Origin: Marinobacter salarius
GTDB taxonomy: Bacteria; Pseudomonadota; Gammaproteobacteria; Pseudomonadales; Oleiphilaceae
Reading direction: 5' to 3'
NCBI GenBank assembly: GCA_000831005.1
Contig: CP007152.1
Coordinates: forward strand, 3,410,001-3,474,000
DNA: 64,000 nucleotides
Shown: positions 52,148 to 63,301 of the stretch, piece by piece
Numbering within the stretch: position 1 is the stretch's first letter
Layout of the letters: each line of letters starts with the position of its first letter
Translations under genes and position numbers: made by a program
The notes under the pieces: generated by a model
What the model saw: the letters and a program-made list of their open reading frames with translations, nothing else
Told to the model about the DNA's origin: nothing
The model's database searches: none

Positions 52148-54791
52148 GTGACTGAGCTACACCCTGACCTTCGAGAAAACGTTCGCATGCTGGGCGAGTT
52201 GCTGGGGCAGAGTATCCAGCGTCACCCCGGGCAAGATTGCTACGAGTTGATAGAAGAAGTGCGGGCGGCTGCCAAGGCCGACCGTCGCCAGGAAAGCGGT
52301 TCCGGCCAGCGCCTGGTCAACCTGCTGGGCAAGCTTCGTGATGACGAGTTGCTGCCGGTAACCCGCGCCTTTAACCAGTTCCTGAACCTGGCCAATCTGG
52401 CGGAACAATACCACGGCATCCGCCGCAAGCGGGGTCATCAATCGGACCTGATGGTGGAATCCCTCGAAGAGGTGTTTGGCCGCCTCAAAGACGGTGGCGT
52501 CAGTGCCGATGAACTGCACAGGCGAGTGGCTGACCTTCGTATCGAGTACGTTCTGACAGCACATCCCACCGAAGTGGCCCGCCGTACGCTGATCATGAAG
52601 TACGACGAAATGTCCGATTGCCTGGCCCGACTGGATCATGAGGACCTGTTGCCCGCGGAGCGCGATGAAATCGTCGGACGCCTGTCGCAACTGGTCACCG
52701 AAGCCTGGCACACGGATGAGATTCGGCATGAGCGCCCGACGGCGGTTGACGAAGCCAAGTGGGGATTTGCCGTTATTGAGAACAGTCTGTGGCAGGCATT
52801 GCCGCGTTTTCTGAGAAGCCTGGATCTATCGCTTTCAGACGCCACGGGGAAGGGGTTACCGCTGGACGCGTCGCCCATCCGGATCGCCTCCTGGATGGGC
52901 GGTGATCGCGATGGCAACCCCAATGTAACCCATGAAGTAACCCGCAAGGTGTTCCTGCTGGGCCGCTGGATGGCAGCCGATCTCTACCTGCGGGACATCC
53001 AGTCCCTGCGTGCGGAATTGTCCATGTGGCAGGCCAGTGATGAGCTGCGGGACGTCGTTGGTGATACCCGGGAGCCCTATCGCCAGGTGCTGGCCGGGCT
53101 GAGGGAGAAACTGATCAAAACCCGGGACTGGGCGGAAGCAGGGTTGCCGGCGAGCCCTCTGACGCCACCGGCATTCTGTTTGCCAACGAGGACTTCACAG
53201 GGCCGTTGGAGCTTTGTTATCGGTCCCTGGTGGACTGCGGGTTGGAATCCATTGCCAATGGTCCGCTGCTGGACACCATTCGCCGCGCCCACACCTTTGG
53301 CTTGCCTCTGATTCGCCTGGACATCCGCCAGGAGTCGACCCGTCATGCCGAAGCGGTTGCGGAAATGGTGGATTACCTGGGGTTGGGCGATTATCTGTCC
53401 TGGGCCGAACAGGAACGCCAGGATTTCCTGGTGCGCGAACTCAAGGGGCGCCGGCCACTGATACCCAGGCACTGGAAACCCTCCGACGAAGTCGCCGAGG
53501 TGCTGGCTACCTGCGAAGTGGTGGCAGAGCAGACGCCGGAAGCGCTGGGTTCCTATGTCATCTCCATGGCCAGCAAGCCGTCGGATGTGCTGAACGTGAT
53601 TTTGCTGCTACGTGAAGCGGGTATGAAAAACCCGATGCGGGTAGTGCCCCTCTTTGAGACCCTGGATGACCTGCGCGGCGCCCCTGACAGTATGGCGGCG
53701 CTCTACAGCGTGGACTGGTATCGGGACTATTGCGAAGGCCGGCAGGAAGTCATGATCGGCTATTCCGATTCCTCCAAAGACGCTGGTCAGATGATGGCCG
53801 CGTGGGCTCAGTACCAGGCTCAGGAAAAGCTCACCGAGGTCGCCAATCAGTATGGCGTCCACCTCACGCTGTTTCATGGCCGCGGTGGCACCGTCGGCCG
53901 TGGTGGTGGCCCGGCCAACCGTGCAATCCTGTCTCAACCGCCGGGTTCGGTGAACGGCAGTTTCCGGATCACCGAGCAGGGCGAGATGATCCGCTTCAAG
54001 TTTGGCCTTCCCCGGCTGGCGGAACAGAGCCTGACGCTGTACACCACGGCGGTGATTGAAGCCACCCTGGCGCCACCGCGAGGGCCAGAACCGGAATGGC
54101 GGGAGGCTATGGACTGGCTCACCGAACGCTCCCTCAAAGCATACCGTGACGTGGTTCGGGAGAATCCGGACTTTGTTCCCTATTTCCGCCAGGTCACTCC
54201 GGAGCAGGCGCTGGGCAAGCTGGCCCTGGGTAGCCGCCCGGCACGACGCAAACCCGGCGGTGGCGTGGAAAGCCTGCGGGCCATTCCCTGGATTTTCGCG
54301 TGGACCCAGATGCGGATGATGCTGCCCAGCTGGCTGGGTAGCGACGTTGCCTGGAGGAGGCATTTCACAACGACCGCGTGCCGGTGCTGCGGGAGATGAT
54401 GCAGCAATGGCCGTTCTTCAAAACCTACGTGGATATGCTGGAAATGGTGCTGGCAAAATCTGACCTGAGAATTGCCAGCTACTACGAAAAGACGTTGGTC
54501 GATGATCCAAAACTGCTTGAACTCGGCAAGAACCTGCGGGAGCGCCTGCAGGGCTGCATCCGCCATTTGCTGGAATTGAAGCAGCAGGACACCTTACTGG
54601 AACAGGAACCTGTATTTGCCCATTCCATGCGTGTACGTAATCCGTATACTGATCCGCTACACTATTTACAGGCGGAACTGCTCAAGCGTGACCGTGAGGG
54701 CGAGGGCAAGGGCGAAGTGCCCGAGATGGTTGAGCGCGCACTCAAGGTAACCATGGCCGGTATTGCGGCCGGCATGCGGAACACCGGCTAA
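52148..54791 (+). CDS. ppc: Phosphoenolpyruvate carboxylase (apparent frameshifts)
   Basis: Carboxylates PEP to oxaloacetate, feeding the TCA cycle; the opposite direction of carbon flow to OadGAB. The catalytic His lies in [29 protein letters not shown], the loop [10 protein letters not shown] and [13 protein letters not shown] are intact, and the C-terminus ends NTG. Single bases are missing near 53156 and 54350, restoring [20 protein letters not shown] and [20 protein letters not shown]. The corrected length is about 881 residues. The start is GTG at 52148. Confidence 0.95.
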
Positions 54792-54829
54792 AGCAGGTTC
54801 AGCGGATCATAAAAAACAGGAGTAACGCC

Positions 54830-56199
54830 GTGGCGTTAGCGGCAAGACTGGAACGCTTTTTAACCGGCAAAGGAATTGCCTATCGGGAACTTGAGATTGA
54901 TCAGGTACTTAGCTTTGACGCCGCGGTCATGGCGTCCGGGCGTCCTCAGGATGAGTTTATCCGGGCAACGCCCCTGATCGACATCAATGGCGTCGTCATG
55001 GCCGTTCACGGTTACAACACCAGTCTGGATATGGACCTGGTGCACAAGCAAACTGGCCGACGCCTGCAGCCGTTAACGGCTCGCCAGTCCGCCCGGCTGT
55101 TTGCCGACTGTGATCCGGGCTTCCAGCCGCCGGTCGGGGCTGCCTACGATCTGCCGGTGCTCGTTGATGAGGATATCCTGGGATACCCCCGCACCCTCAT
55201 GTGCTGCGGGACCGACAACACGCTTCTCGAGTTGGACCGCACCTCTCTGGCAAGGGCCCTGGCGGATGCCACTCAGGGCCACCTGGCGATTCGCGGGCAA
55301 AACAACGATGAGCGTGATGCCCTGACGCTGGAAGAAGTGGCCGACAAGCTGCAGAAGCTTTACCGTCTGCCGCCCATGCCAGCGCTGGCGCTGCGCATTC
55401 TCCGTTTGACGGCCAATTCCGAGGCGACCGCCCGCGAACTGGGCGAGCTGATAGAGTTTGATCCCAGCCTTACCGCGCAGATCATGCGCTATGCCCGTTC
55501 TGCCCTGTTTAACTATCCCGGTCAGATCAACTCGGTACAGGAAGCGGTGACCCGGGTTCTTGGGTTTGATCGTGTGGCCCATATCGCGCTGGGTATCGCG
55601 TCCGTGCGCGCTTTCGAAGTGCCCCGTCAGGGCATGCTGGGGATGGACCAGTTCTGGCGCCACTCTCTGTATAACGCGTTTGTTTGCCAGCGTATGGCGC
55701 CAAAGTGCCATTCCGATAAAGGCCTGGCGTATCTGTGTGGCTTGCTGCACAACTTCGGCCTACTGCTGATCGGCCACCTGTTTCCCCAGGAGTTTGACGA
55801 GCTGAATTCGCTGCGGGAAGCCAATCCCGACGCAGCATGCACTCGCTGGAGCAACAGGTGTTCGGGGCCAGCAACGATCAACAGATGCTGGCGGTTGGCC
55901 ACGGCGCCATTGGTGGCATCCTTCACCGACTTTGGGAGCTGCCTGACCCGGTGGTCAAGGCCGCGGGCATGCATCAGCAGGAGGGCTACCATGGCGAGCA
56001 TGAACAGTATGTGCTCATGGTCCAGCTGGCCAATGGGCTGCTGAAGGAAAGGGGGATTGGGGATGAGTTCAACCCGGATGATGTCGCCTCCCTTGCGTCG
56101 TCCCTCGGGCTTTCCGAAGGGGACGTTGCTCGTTTGAACGAGGAGATTGACAGCGTTTCCGGGGAGCTGGACGCGCTGGCGTTATCCCTGTCATCCTGA
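54830..56199 (+). CDS. Aminoacyl-tRNA deacylase-like / HDOD fusion protein (apparent frameshift)
   Basis: Two-domain protein of about 456 residues. The N-terminal part (to about residue 150) resembles the YbaK/ProX editing fold (LERFLTGKGIAYRELEIDQV, FIRATPLIDINGVVMAVHGY), and the rest is an HDOD domain (LPPMPALALRILRLTANSEA, YLCGLLHNFGLLLIGHLFP). Whether the first domain still deacylates tRNA is unknown; it may sense a small molecule. One base is missing near 55832 (should read NPDASMHSLEQQVFG). The start is GTG at 54830 after AGGAG. The combination is known in gammaproteobacteria. Confidence 0.8.
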
Positions 56200-56273
56200 C
56201 CGTCGAGCACTATCAGCTACAGCCGCAACTCACAGCCCGATGTAACCTTTTGGTGCATGCTACGGAGGTCCAC

Positions 56274-56302
56274 TTTCTATGAGGGGGCTGAGTTCGTATA
56301 AT
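56274..56302 (+). promoter_or_regulatory. Possible adk promoter
   Basis: A perfect TATAAT at 56297-56302 lies about 115 bases upstream of adk, with a weak -35 (TTTCTA region). The rest of the 216-bp gap is GC-rich and holds no gene I can support. Confidence 0.35.
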
Positions 56303-56394
56303 GCGCCTTCCTTGGCAGGGGCTGCGGGCTCGTTGCTGCCGAGAAGCTGTCGCAAAGCCGCCGGGTTTTGCAACAGCTTTTCAAATGATAATGA

Positions 56395-57069
<675 letters not shown>

Positions 57070-57073
57070 CCCT

Positions 57074-57768
57074 GTGAAACTACTGGCACTGGATACCTCA
57101 TCAGAGGCTGCTCAGCAGCCCTGCTGGTGGATAACAGCCTGGTGGAGCGGTTCGAGCTGGCTCCCCGCGGACACACCCGCCTGTTGATGCCGATGATCCG
57201 CGAGCTTCTCGCCGAGAAGGAACTGGTGCCGGCGGACCTCGATGCGCTCGCATTTGCCTGTGGTCCGGGCTCGTTCACGGGCCTTCGCATTGCTACGGGG
57301 GTTGTCCAGGGCCTGGCCTATGGCCTCGGAATCCCCGTTATTCCAGTGTCATCCCTGGCAGCCGTTGCCGAGGATGCGATACAGCATTGGCAAATGCTGG
57401 ACGGCGACGCCGTTGCAGTGGCCTTCGATGCCCGCATGGGTGAAGCCTATTGGGCCTGTTATATGTGCCGAGATGGGCAACCGGAGTTGATGGGTCACGA
57501 GCAGGTCTGCGCTCCGGCGTCTGTGACTCTGGCCGATGGCGCATCCCGGTGGTTTGGTGCCGGTCAGGGGTGGAGCCTGAAAGAAAATTTCCCGGCCGAT
57601 GTTGCCGCAACCATGGAGCGCATCGACGAGACTCTGGTTCCCAGGGCTTCCAGAGTGGCGGAGATCGCCGCCCGTGCCTTTCATGCGGGTGCCGGGGTGC
57701 CGGCCGAACAAGCACAACCGGTATACATTCGTGATGAAGTGGCCTGGAAAAAACTGCCCGGCCGCTAA
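57074..57768 (+). CDS. tsaB: tRNA threonylcarbamoyladenosine synthesis protein TsaB (apparent frameshift)
   Basis: Inactive TsaD-like partner that supports t6A formation at position 37 of ANN-decoding tRNAs. The product starts (GTG) VKLLALDTSSE and continues, after one missing base near 57106, with CSAALLVDNSLVERFELAPR and GPGSFTGLRIATGVVQGLAY. The corrected length is about 231 residues. It forms a likely operon with adk and uppP, an arrangement seen in related bacteria. Confidence 0.92.
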
Positions 57769-57804
57769 CAACAACCTCACTGCTACCACCCGGAATCACT
57801 GCCG

Positions 57805-58602
57805 ATGGAACTGTGGCACATTATTGTATTGGCCGTTATACAGGGGCTGACGGAATTTCTTCCGATCAGCAGTTCGGCCCATCTGATCCTTCCCTCACAG
57901 GTATTTGGCTGGCCGGATCAAGGCCTTGCGTTCGATGTCGCCGTGCATGTAGGGACGTTGGCAGCGGTGATCTGGTACTTTCGCGCGGAAGTGGGCCGTC
58001 TCACGGTTGCCTGGGTTGGAGATACGGTTCGGGGCCGTGTCGGGCAGGATAGTGGCCTTGCGTGGGCGGTCATCGCCGGCACCATTCCAGCCGGACTGGC
58101 TGGTCTGTTGCTTAATGATTTCATTGAAACCTCCCTGCGTTCCGGGTTGGTGATTGCAGTTTCGACCATCGGTTTTGGTTTGGTGCTGTGGTGGTCGGAC
58201 GCGGTGGGACGTCGCAACCGGGACCTGCCGGCATTGACCATGAAAGATGCGGTGATCATTGGCGTGGCCCAGGCGCTGGCTCTCATTCCGGGCACCTCCC
58301 GATCCGGTATTACCATCACGGCGGCTCTGTTTCTCGGGTTTGGACGGGAGGCAGCCGCCCGATTCTCGTTCCTGTTGTCGATCCCGCTGATTCTCGCCGC
58401 CGGTCTGCTAAAAACCCTGGAGCTGGTGGAGCAGGGCGGGGCAACCGGCTGGGCGGCTATTGCCCTGGGTGCTGCGCTGTCATTTGTCAGTGCCGTGGTC
58501 TGTATCCACCTGTTTCTCAAGTTCCTTGAGAGACTTGGCCTGATGCCGTTCGTTATATACCGCCTGGTACTCGGTCTGCTGTTGCTTGTCATGCTCTGGT
58601 AG
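57805..58602 (+). CDS. uppP: Undecaprenyl-diphosphatase UppP/BacA
   Basis: Membrane enzyme that recycles the lipid carrier for peptidoglycan by removing one phosphate from undecaprenyl diphosphate. The 265-residue, multi-pass product has the two conserved motifs GLTEFLPISSSAHL near the N-terminus and LIPGTSRSGITI in the middle, which form the active site. A short hairpin with a T run (58653-58672) may terminate the transcript. Confidence 0.94.
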   Translation: MELWHIIVLAVIQGLTEFLPISSSAHLILPSQVFGWPDQGLAFDVAVHVGTLAAVIWYFRAEVGRLTVAWVGDTVRGRVGQDSGLAWAVIAGTIPAGLAGLLLNDFIETSLRSGLVIAVSTIGFGLVLWWSDAVGRRNRDLPALTMKDAVIIGVAQALALIPGTSRSGITITAALFLGFGREAAARFSFLLSIPLILAAGLLKTLELVEQGGATGWAAIALGAALSFVSAVVCIHLFLKFLERLGLMPFVIYRLVLGLLLLVMLW

Positions 58603-58687
58603 TGCAAACATTGAACAGCCTGCTTTAAAACTGGCCCAGGATCTTCCATAATCCACTACCTGTGGTCTTTTTAACCGGTGTACCAGA

Positions 58688-59050
58688 ATGATCGGTGGTG
58701 TTAACCCAAACAGCAGTCTTCCTTTCCAGTCCGGCAACAGCAGCCCGGTTCGTGAGCGCAGTGACATCGCTCGTGCGCCTGCGTCCGCCCCCGATAACGA
58801 TAGCCAGGCCGTTCGCCGTGATCTCACCGATGCACGGCCCCCCAACGCCGAACAACGGCCGGTTCCTTCTGCTGAGTCGCTAGAACGCCGTGTCGAGGCA
58901 CGTCAAGCCGCGGAGGACGTGCGCCTGGAGCGTTTCCGTGCCGATGAAGTTTCCCTGAGCACCTCCAGAGCCCTGTCCACGTTTGCCGATGTCGCCGCCG
59001 GAGGCGATATTGCGGATGCAGGGCTCTCAGGCATCGATATCCTGGTTTGA
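58688..59050 (+). CDS. Small Ser/Arg/Ala-rich protein of unknown function
   Basis: A 120-residue protein I do not recognise. The first 60 residues are polar and disordered-looking (SSLPFQSGNSSPVRERSDIA), the middle is a charged helix (ESLERRVEARQAAEDVRLER), and the end is Ala/Gly-rich with ADAGLSGIDILV. It has no signal or membrane segment. The stop TGA shares its last base with the rsmJ ATG, which implies cotranslation and supports that it is real. Confidence 0.6.
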   Translation: MIGGVNPNSSLPFQSGNSSPVRERSDIARAPASAPDNDSQAVRRDLTDARPPNAEQRPVPSAESLERRVEARQAAEDVRLERFRADEVSLSTSRALSTFADVAAGGDIADAGLSGIDILV

Positions 59051-59854
59051 TGTCGCCAGGAAACACCCTGTCTGAACTTGCCGTTGGCTGCAGCCCCCTT
59101 GGCGATCTCCACGCTGCACGTTCCCTGTCTGAAGCATTATCGTTGCCTTTGCTGGGTACGCTTCGTCCGCGAGACGTGCGGGATTACCCAGTGCTGCTGT
59201 TTCTGGATGAAAATGGTCTTGGCCTGCAGGTTACCGGCAAGGGGGCTCCAGGGCCTGTCAGAGCCGAGTTCGTGACCGGAAAGGCGGGATACCGGAGAGA
59301 ACACGGCGGTGGCACCGGACAACTGATTGCCAAGCTGTTGGCCTGAAGAAAGCCCGCCAGCCCCTTCATGTTCTGGATGCAACGGCCGGTCTTGGCCAGG
59401 ACGCGTTCGTACTGGCTCCCTGGGCTGCAGGTTAACCCTTTTCGAACGTTCGCCGGTTATCCATGCGTTGCTTAGTGATGGACTTTCCCGTGCGGCCCTG
59501 AACGAGCAGAGCGCGCCCATTGTCGCCCGGATGGCATTGCAGTCGGGTAGCAGTATCGACTGGTTATCGCAGGCGGGCGCGGGCGCCGCGGATGTGATCT
59601 ACCTTGACCCGATGTTTCCCCATCGCGACAAGTCGGCCCTGGTCAAGAAGGAAATGCAGGTGTTCCGCACGGTGGTGGGAGACGACGATGATTCACCAGC
59701 GTTGTTGAAGGCCGCGTTGGCAGTGGCAACCTATCGGGTTGTCGTCAAACGCCCGCGCAAGGCGGAGCCAGTGAGTGGCGAACCCACCACCCGTATTGAA
59801 GGGAAGAGCAGCCGGTACGATATCTACTCTATCAAGGCGTTTCCCGCCGGATAG
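59050..59854 (+). CDS. rsmJ: 16S rRNA (guanine-1516-N2)-methyltransferase RsmJ (apparent frameshifts)
   Basis: SAM-dependent enzyme for m2G1516 in 16S rRNA. The Rossmann motif [17 protein letters not shown] and the catalytic region [20 protein letters not shown] are clear. Two single bases are missing, near 59334 and 59418; the joined reading is [20 protein letters not shown], then a stretch ending [18 protein letters not shown]. The corrected length is about 268 residues. The start overlaps the preceding stop, and the gene converges on plsB with 14 bp between. Confidence 0.9.
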
Positions 59855-59868
59855 GTCACCGGTCGCGT

Positions 59869-62337
59869 TCAGGCCCCAAGCATGGTCACCTGCTGAATGG
59901 CCTGGCGTTTTTCCACACTGAGCACCAACCGTGCGTCCTCCGCTACTTCATCCAGGCCGTCGGTGTAGCACAACAGCCCGTCGTCATCGGTGGTGATAAC
60001 GCCATTGTGCTGCATGTTGGCAATGAAGTTACGGAACAGGGTCTTGTCGAAGAACTCCGGCGCATTGAGGCCGAACAGGATGGACATGCGTTCGGCCAGA
60101 AGCGTGCTCTGCTCTTCCAGTTCGCCGGCGGTAATCTTGCCCGACCCGTATTTGCGCAGGATGCCGATGGCAATGTGATAGCGCTCTAGGGTCTGGATGA
60201 TGAACCGTGACAGAACCCGCAGGCGCAGCATGGCATCGGTGCCCTCCTCAGGGCGGCTGATCCTGTCTTCCTCTTCTTCGAACAGCAACCCTTTCTCCAA
60301 TAGAACGTCGATCCATTGGTTGATGACCCCGTCAATCTCCTCGGCGTCGTACTTGAGGAACAGTTCGGATTTCAGATAGGGGTACGCCACGCTGGCCAGG
60401 AACTCAATTTTGTCCCGGCGCAGGGAGTTCTTGTTCTCAAACAGGCTCGCGATCAGAGAAGGCAGAGCAAACAGATGCTGGATATTGTTGCGGTAATAGG
60501 TCATCAGAATCGCGTTGCTGCCTTCCAGCGCAATGATGTCACCCAGTTTTTGGGGCTGGCGGGTGATCAGGCCCATGTTTTCGCAGTAGTTGACCCAATC
60601 CTTGCCACTGCCTTCCGGCAGTGTGATGGTGTCGGCGTAGGGAAAGGCTTTCAGCAGGTCGGCATACTGGTCCATCAGGCGGATCAACTGACCTTCATCC
60701 ATAGCCAGGCGATCGGTGCCCAGCAAAACCGTTGCGGTCATGCCAATGGGATTGACGGCGACAGATGCGTTAATGCTGGACGCAACACGATTGGACAGTT
60801 CAGATACCGCCTGGTTGAGCCATTTTGGCCGGTATTCGGAATCGTAGGCTTCTTCCCGCCAGCTTGGTTCGACCTCGTCCAGTACCTCCGCAAGAGGAAT
60901 GGCTTCACCGAAGTTTACAGCGACCTGGCCAAACGAGTTGCTTAACTTGCGAACCGTCTTGGCAATCGCGAACACGCTCTCTTTCTGTTTTTTCTTGCCC
61001 CGTAGTTCACCGAGGTAAGAGCGGCCTTCCATCACCTTCTCGTAACCAATGTATACCGGGACGAACACGATGGGCTTGCGATGGTCTCGCAGAAAGCTAC
61101 GGACGGTCATGGACAGCATGCCGGGCCGAGGCTGGAGCATGCGACCGGTGCGGCTGCGCCCGCCCTCCACGAAGTACTCAACGGAATAGCCGCGGGAGAA
61201 CATCACGTGCATGTATTCGTTGAACACGGTGGCGTAGAGCGGGTTGTCACGGAAGCTCCGACGCATGAAGAACGCGCCGCCGCGTCGCAGGATGGGGCCA
61301 ACAATAGGCATGTTCAGGTTGATGCCGGCGGCAATGTGCGGGGGCATCAGCCCGTTCTTATAGAGCACGTAGGACAGCAGCAGGTAATCAATATGGGAGC
61401 GATGGCAGGGAACATACACCACGGCATTGTCCTGGGCTTCTTCCTTGGCAACGCGGATGTTGTTGATAGCGATGCCATTGTAGATACGGTTCCACAGCCA
61501 AGACAGCACCACTTCCAGGAAACGTATGGTCACGATGGACATGCTGGCAGCGATCTCGTCCGCATATTTGTACGCCTTGGCGCGCACCTTTTCCGGGGGG
61601 ATATCATCCTTGCGGGCGGTTTCCCGGATGGCTTCCTTGACCGCCTGGGTCCGCACCAGTCCACCTACCAATGTGCGGCGGTGAGACAGGTCCGGGCCGA
61701 GCACGGCTTGGCGCACCCTGCGGAAATGGGTACGGAGAATGCGGGCGAGCTTACGGTTGGCGCGTTCCTCGCTATGGCGGTATTCGTCAATCACCTGCTT
61801 CAGGGACAGGGGCTGATTGAACTGCACGTAAGTGCTGCGGCCATGCACCATAATGATCAGGAATTTCTGCAAACGCCCAGCCACGGACCAGGTGTCGGAC
61901 AGCAGCAGTTTGACCAGCGATTTTTCCTTGTCCGGGGAGCGCCCCCAGAACAGCGACACAGGGACGATCTGAACATCCTGCTCAGGGTGTTCCAGGCCAT
62001 GGCGAACCAGCGCCCGGAACTCACCGGTGGGAACCGGCGTCTGGCGACGACGGAAAAGACCACCAATCCGACGGTAGAGAAAAAAGAAGGAGTGGTTCGG
62101 ACCGTTCTTGACCGGCAGGGACGACTCGGCACCAGGTAAGCCGGCTCGCAGCACCTCCTGTTCCAGGACCAATCGGCTGGACAGCGAGCTGTACTGCAGT
62201 ACGTAGCAAACCGGTTTTTCCGGGTCTACTCCCAGGGCTTCCACGCTGTTGCCGCTCACATCCGTCCGGACCCACAAAAACAGGATTTTGCGAAAAAGGG
62301 TCAGGATCAGGCTGCGAAGGCCCAGGAAAAAACGCAT
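59869..62337 (-). CDS. plsB: Glycerol-3-phosphate 1-O-acyltransferase PlsB
   Basis: Inner-membrane enzyme for the first acylation in phospholipid synthesis, using acyl-CoA or acyl-ACP. The 822-residue product matches family size. The HX4D acyltransferase motif lies in PCHRSHIDYLLLSYVLY, followed by GGAFFMRRSFRDN, the glycerol-3-phosphate-binding region VEYFVEGGRSRTGRMLQPRP and PIVFVPVYIGYEKVMEGRSY. The start at 62337 follows GGAGCG. It is the longest intact frame in the last third of the window and has no frame break. Confidence 0.96.
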   Translation of the reverse strand: MRFFLGLRSLILTLFRKILFLWVRTDVSGNSVEALGVDPEKPVCYVLQYSSLSSRLVLEQEVLRAGLPGAESSLPVKNGPNHSFFFLYRRIGGLFRRRQTPVPTGEFRALVRHGLEHPEQDVQIVPVSLFWGRSPDKEKSLVKLLLSDTWSVAGRLQKFLIIMVHGRSTYVQFNQPLSLKQVIDEYRHSEERANRKLARILRTHFRRVRQAVLGPDLSHRRTLVGGLVRTQAVKEAIRETARKDDIPPEKVRAKAYKYADEIAASMSIVTIRFLEVVLSWLWNRIYNGIAINNIRVAKEEAQDNAVVYVPCHRSHIDYLLLSYVLYKNGLMPPHIAAGINLNMPIVGPILRRGGAFFMRRSFRDNPLYATVFNEYMHVMFSRGYSVEYFVEGGRSRTGRMLQPRPGMLSMTVRSFLRDHRKPIVFVPVYIGYEKVMEGRSYLGELRGKKKQKESVFAIAKTVRKLSNSFGQVAVNFGEAIPLAEVLDEVEPSWREEAYDSEYRPKWLNQAVSELSNRVASSINASVAVNPIGMTATVLLGTDRLAMDEGQLIRLMDQYADLLKAFPYADTITLPEGSGKDWVNYCENMGLITRQPQKLGDIIALEGSNAILMTYYRNNIQHLFALPSLIASLFENKNSLRRDKIEFLASVAYPYLKSELFLKYDAEEIDGVINQWIDVLLEKGLLFEEEEDRISRPEEGTDAMLRLRVLSRFIIQTLERYHIAIGILRKYGSGKITAGELEEQSTLLAERMSILFGLNAPEFFDKTLFRNFIANMQHNGVITTDDDGLLCYTDGLDEVAEDARLVLSVEKRQAIQQVTMLGA

Positions 62338-62479
62338 AAACGGTCGCTCCGGTTCACAAAACAGGCGGTAAGTTTACTTGGTTGCGTGCAGTGCGGAAAG
62401 CCATGCGGTCGTTCTGTTGTGTTGTGCCGCTGTGATACATTTCCAGCTCTACCCACATAATAGCTTCTGGACACGGATT

Positions 62480-63301
62480 ATGGCGTTATGGACTCCCGGC
62501 TGGTCTTCGAAAGGGCCCGACGATGACGATCTTGTGTTGGCCATCGACGGTGATGCGGTGCTGAAGCCCGGCGTTGGCTGGCTGAAGCCCTGGCGGATGG
62601 TTGCCCCTGACACGTGTGGTGATATCGGGCCGGTGTATGTTGGCCAGATGGACGGCAAGGCTGTCTACGTGGCCGAAGCCGACGCGGCCAGACTGGCCGG
62701 TTCTACAGAACCGGTGACGCTTCGGGAAGCGCTGCTGCTGATGGAGGATGCTCCCGCGGAAATGCTGGGTACCGCGTTCCAGGTGCATCAGTGGTGGCGG
62801 GATCACCGCTTCTGCGGCCGCTGTGGCGAATTGACAGAGCTGCACCCGTTGGAGCGGGCCAAGTGGTGCAAGCCCTGCGGCATTCCCTGGTATCCCAGGC
62901 TGGCGCCCTGCGTGATTGTGGTTATTCGCCGTGGTGAACGCATGTTGCTGGCCCGGTCATCGCGGACGAAGCGTCATTATTTCAGTCTGATTGCGGGCTT
63001 TGTGGAGCCGGGTGAAACCATTGAAGCGGCGGTTGCCCGGGAAGTGAAAGAGGAGACCGGCCTTGAGGTTAGTGGGGTTCGCTACCACTCCTCTCAGCCA
63101 TGGCCGTTTCCCCATCAGTTAATGCTGGGCTTTTTTGCGGACTACGCCGGTGGCGAGCTGGTGCTGCAGGAAGACGAAATTGCGGAAGCGGACTGGTTTC
63201 TGCCGGGCGATATGCCACCTGTGCCGCCGGTGACCACCATCTCCGGCGGCCTGATCCAGGCCATGGTGCGGGAAATTAAAGGGCAGGGGGCACCGTCGTG
63301 A
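62480..63301 (+). CDS. nudC: NADH pyrophosphatase / RNA NAD-decapping enzyme NudC
   Basis: Nudix hydrolase that cleaves NAD(H) and removes NAD caps from RNA. The 273-residue product has a zinc ribbon (FCGRCGE and WCKPCG), the Nudix box (GFVEPGETIEAAVAREVKEE plus TGLEV) and the NudC-specific SQPWPFPHQLMLGF that follows it. The ATG at 62480 begins MALWTPGWSSKGPDDD; the frame is open further upstream but family length supports this start. murI overlaps its stop by four bases. Confidence 0.95.
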   Translation: MALWTPGWSSKGPDDDDLVLAIDGDAVLKPGVGWLKPWRMVAPDTCGDIGPVYVGQMDGKAVYVAEADAARLAGSTEPVTLREALLLMEDAPAEMLGTAFQVHQWWRDHRFCGRCGELTELHPLERAKWCKPCGIPWYPRLAPCVIVVIRRGERMLLARSSRTKRHYFSLIAGFVEPGETIEAAVAREVKEETGLEVSGVRYHSSQPWPFPHQLMLGFFADYAGGELVLQEDEIAEADWFLPGDMPPVPPVTTISGGLIQAMVREIKGQGAPS

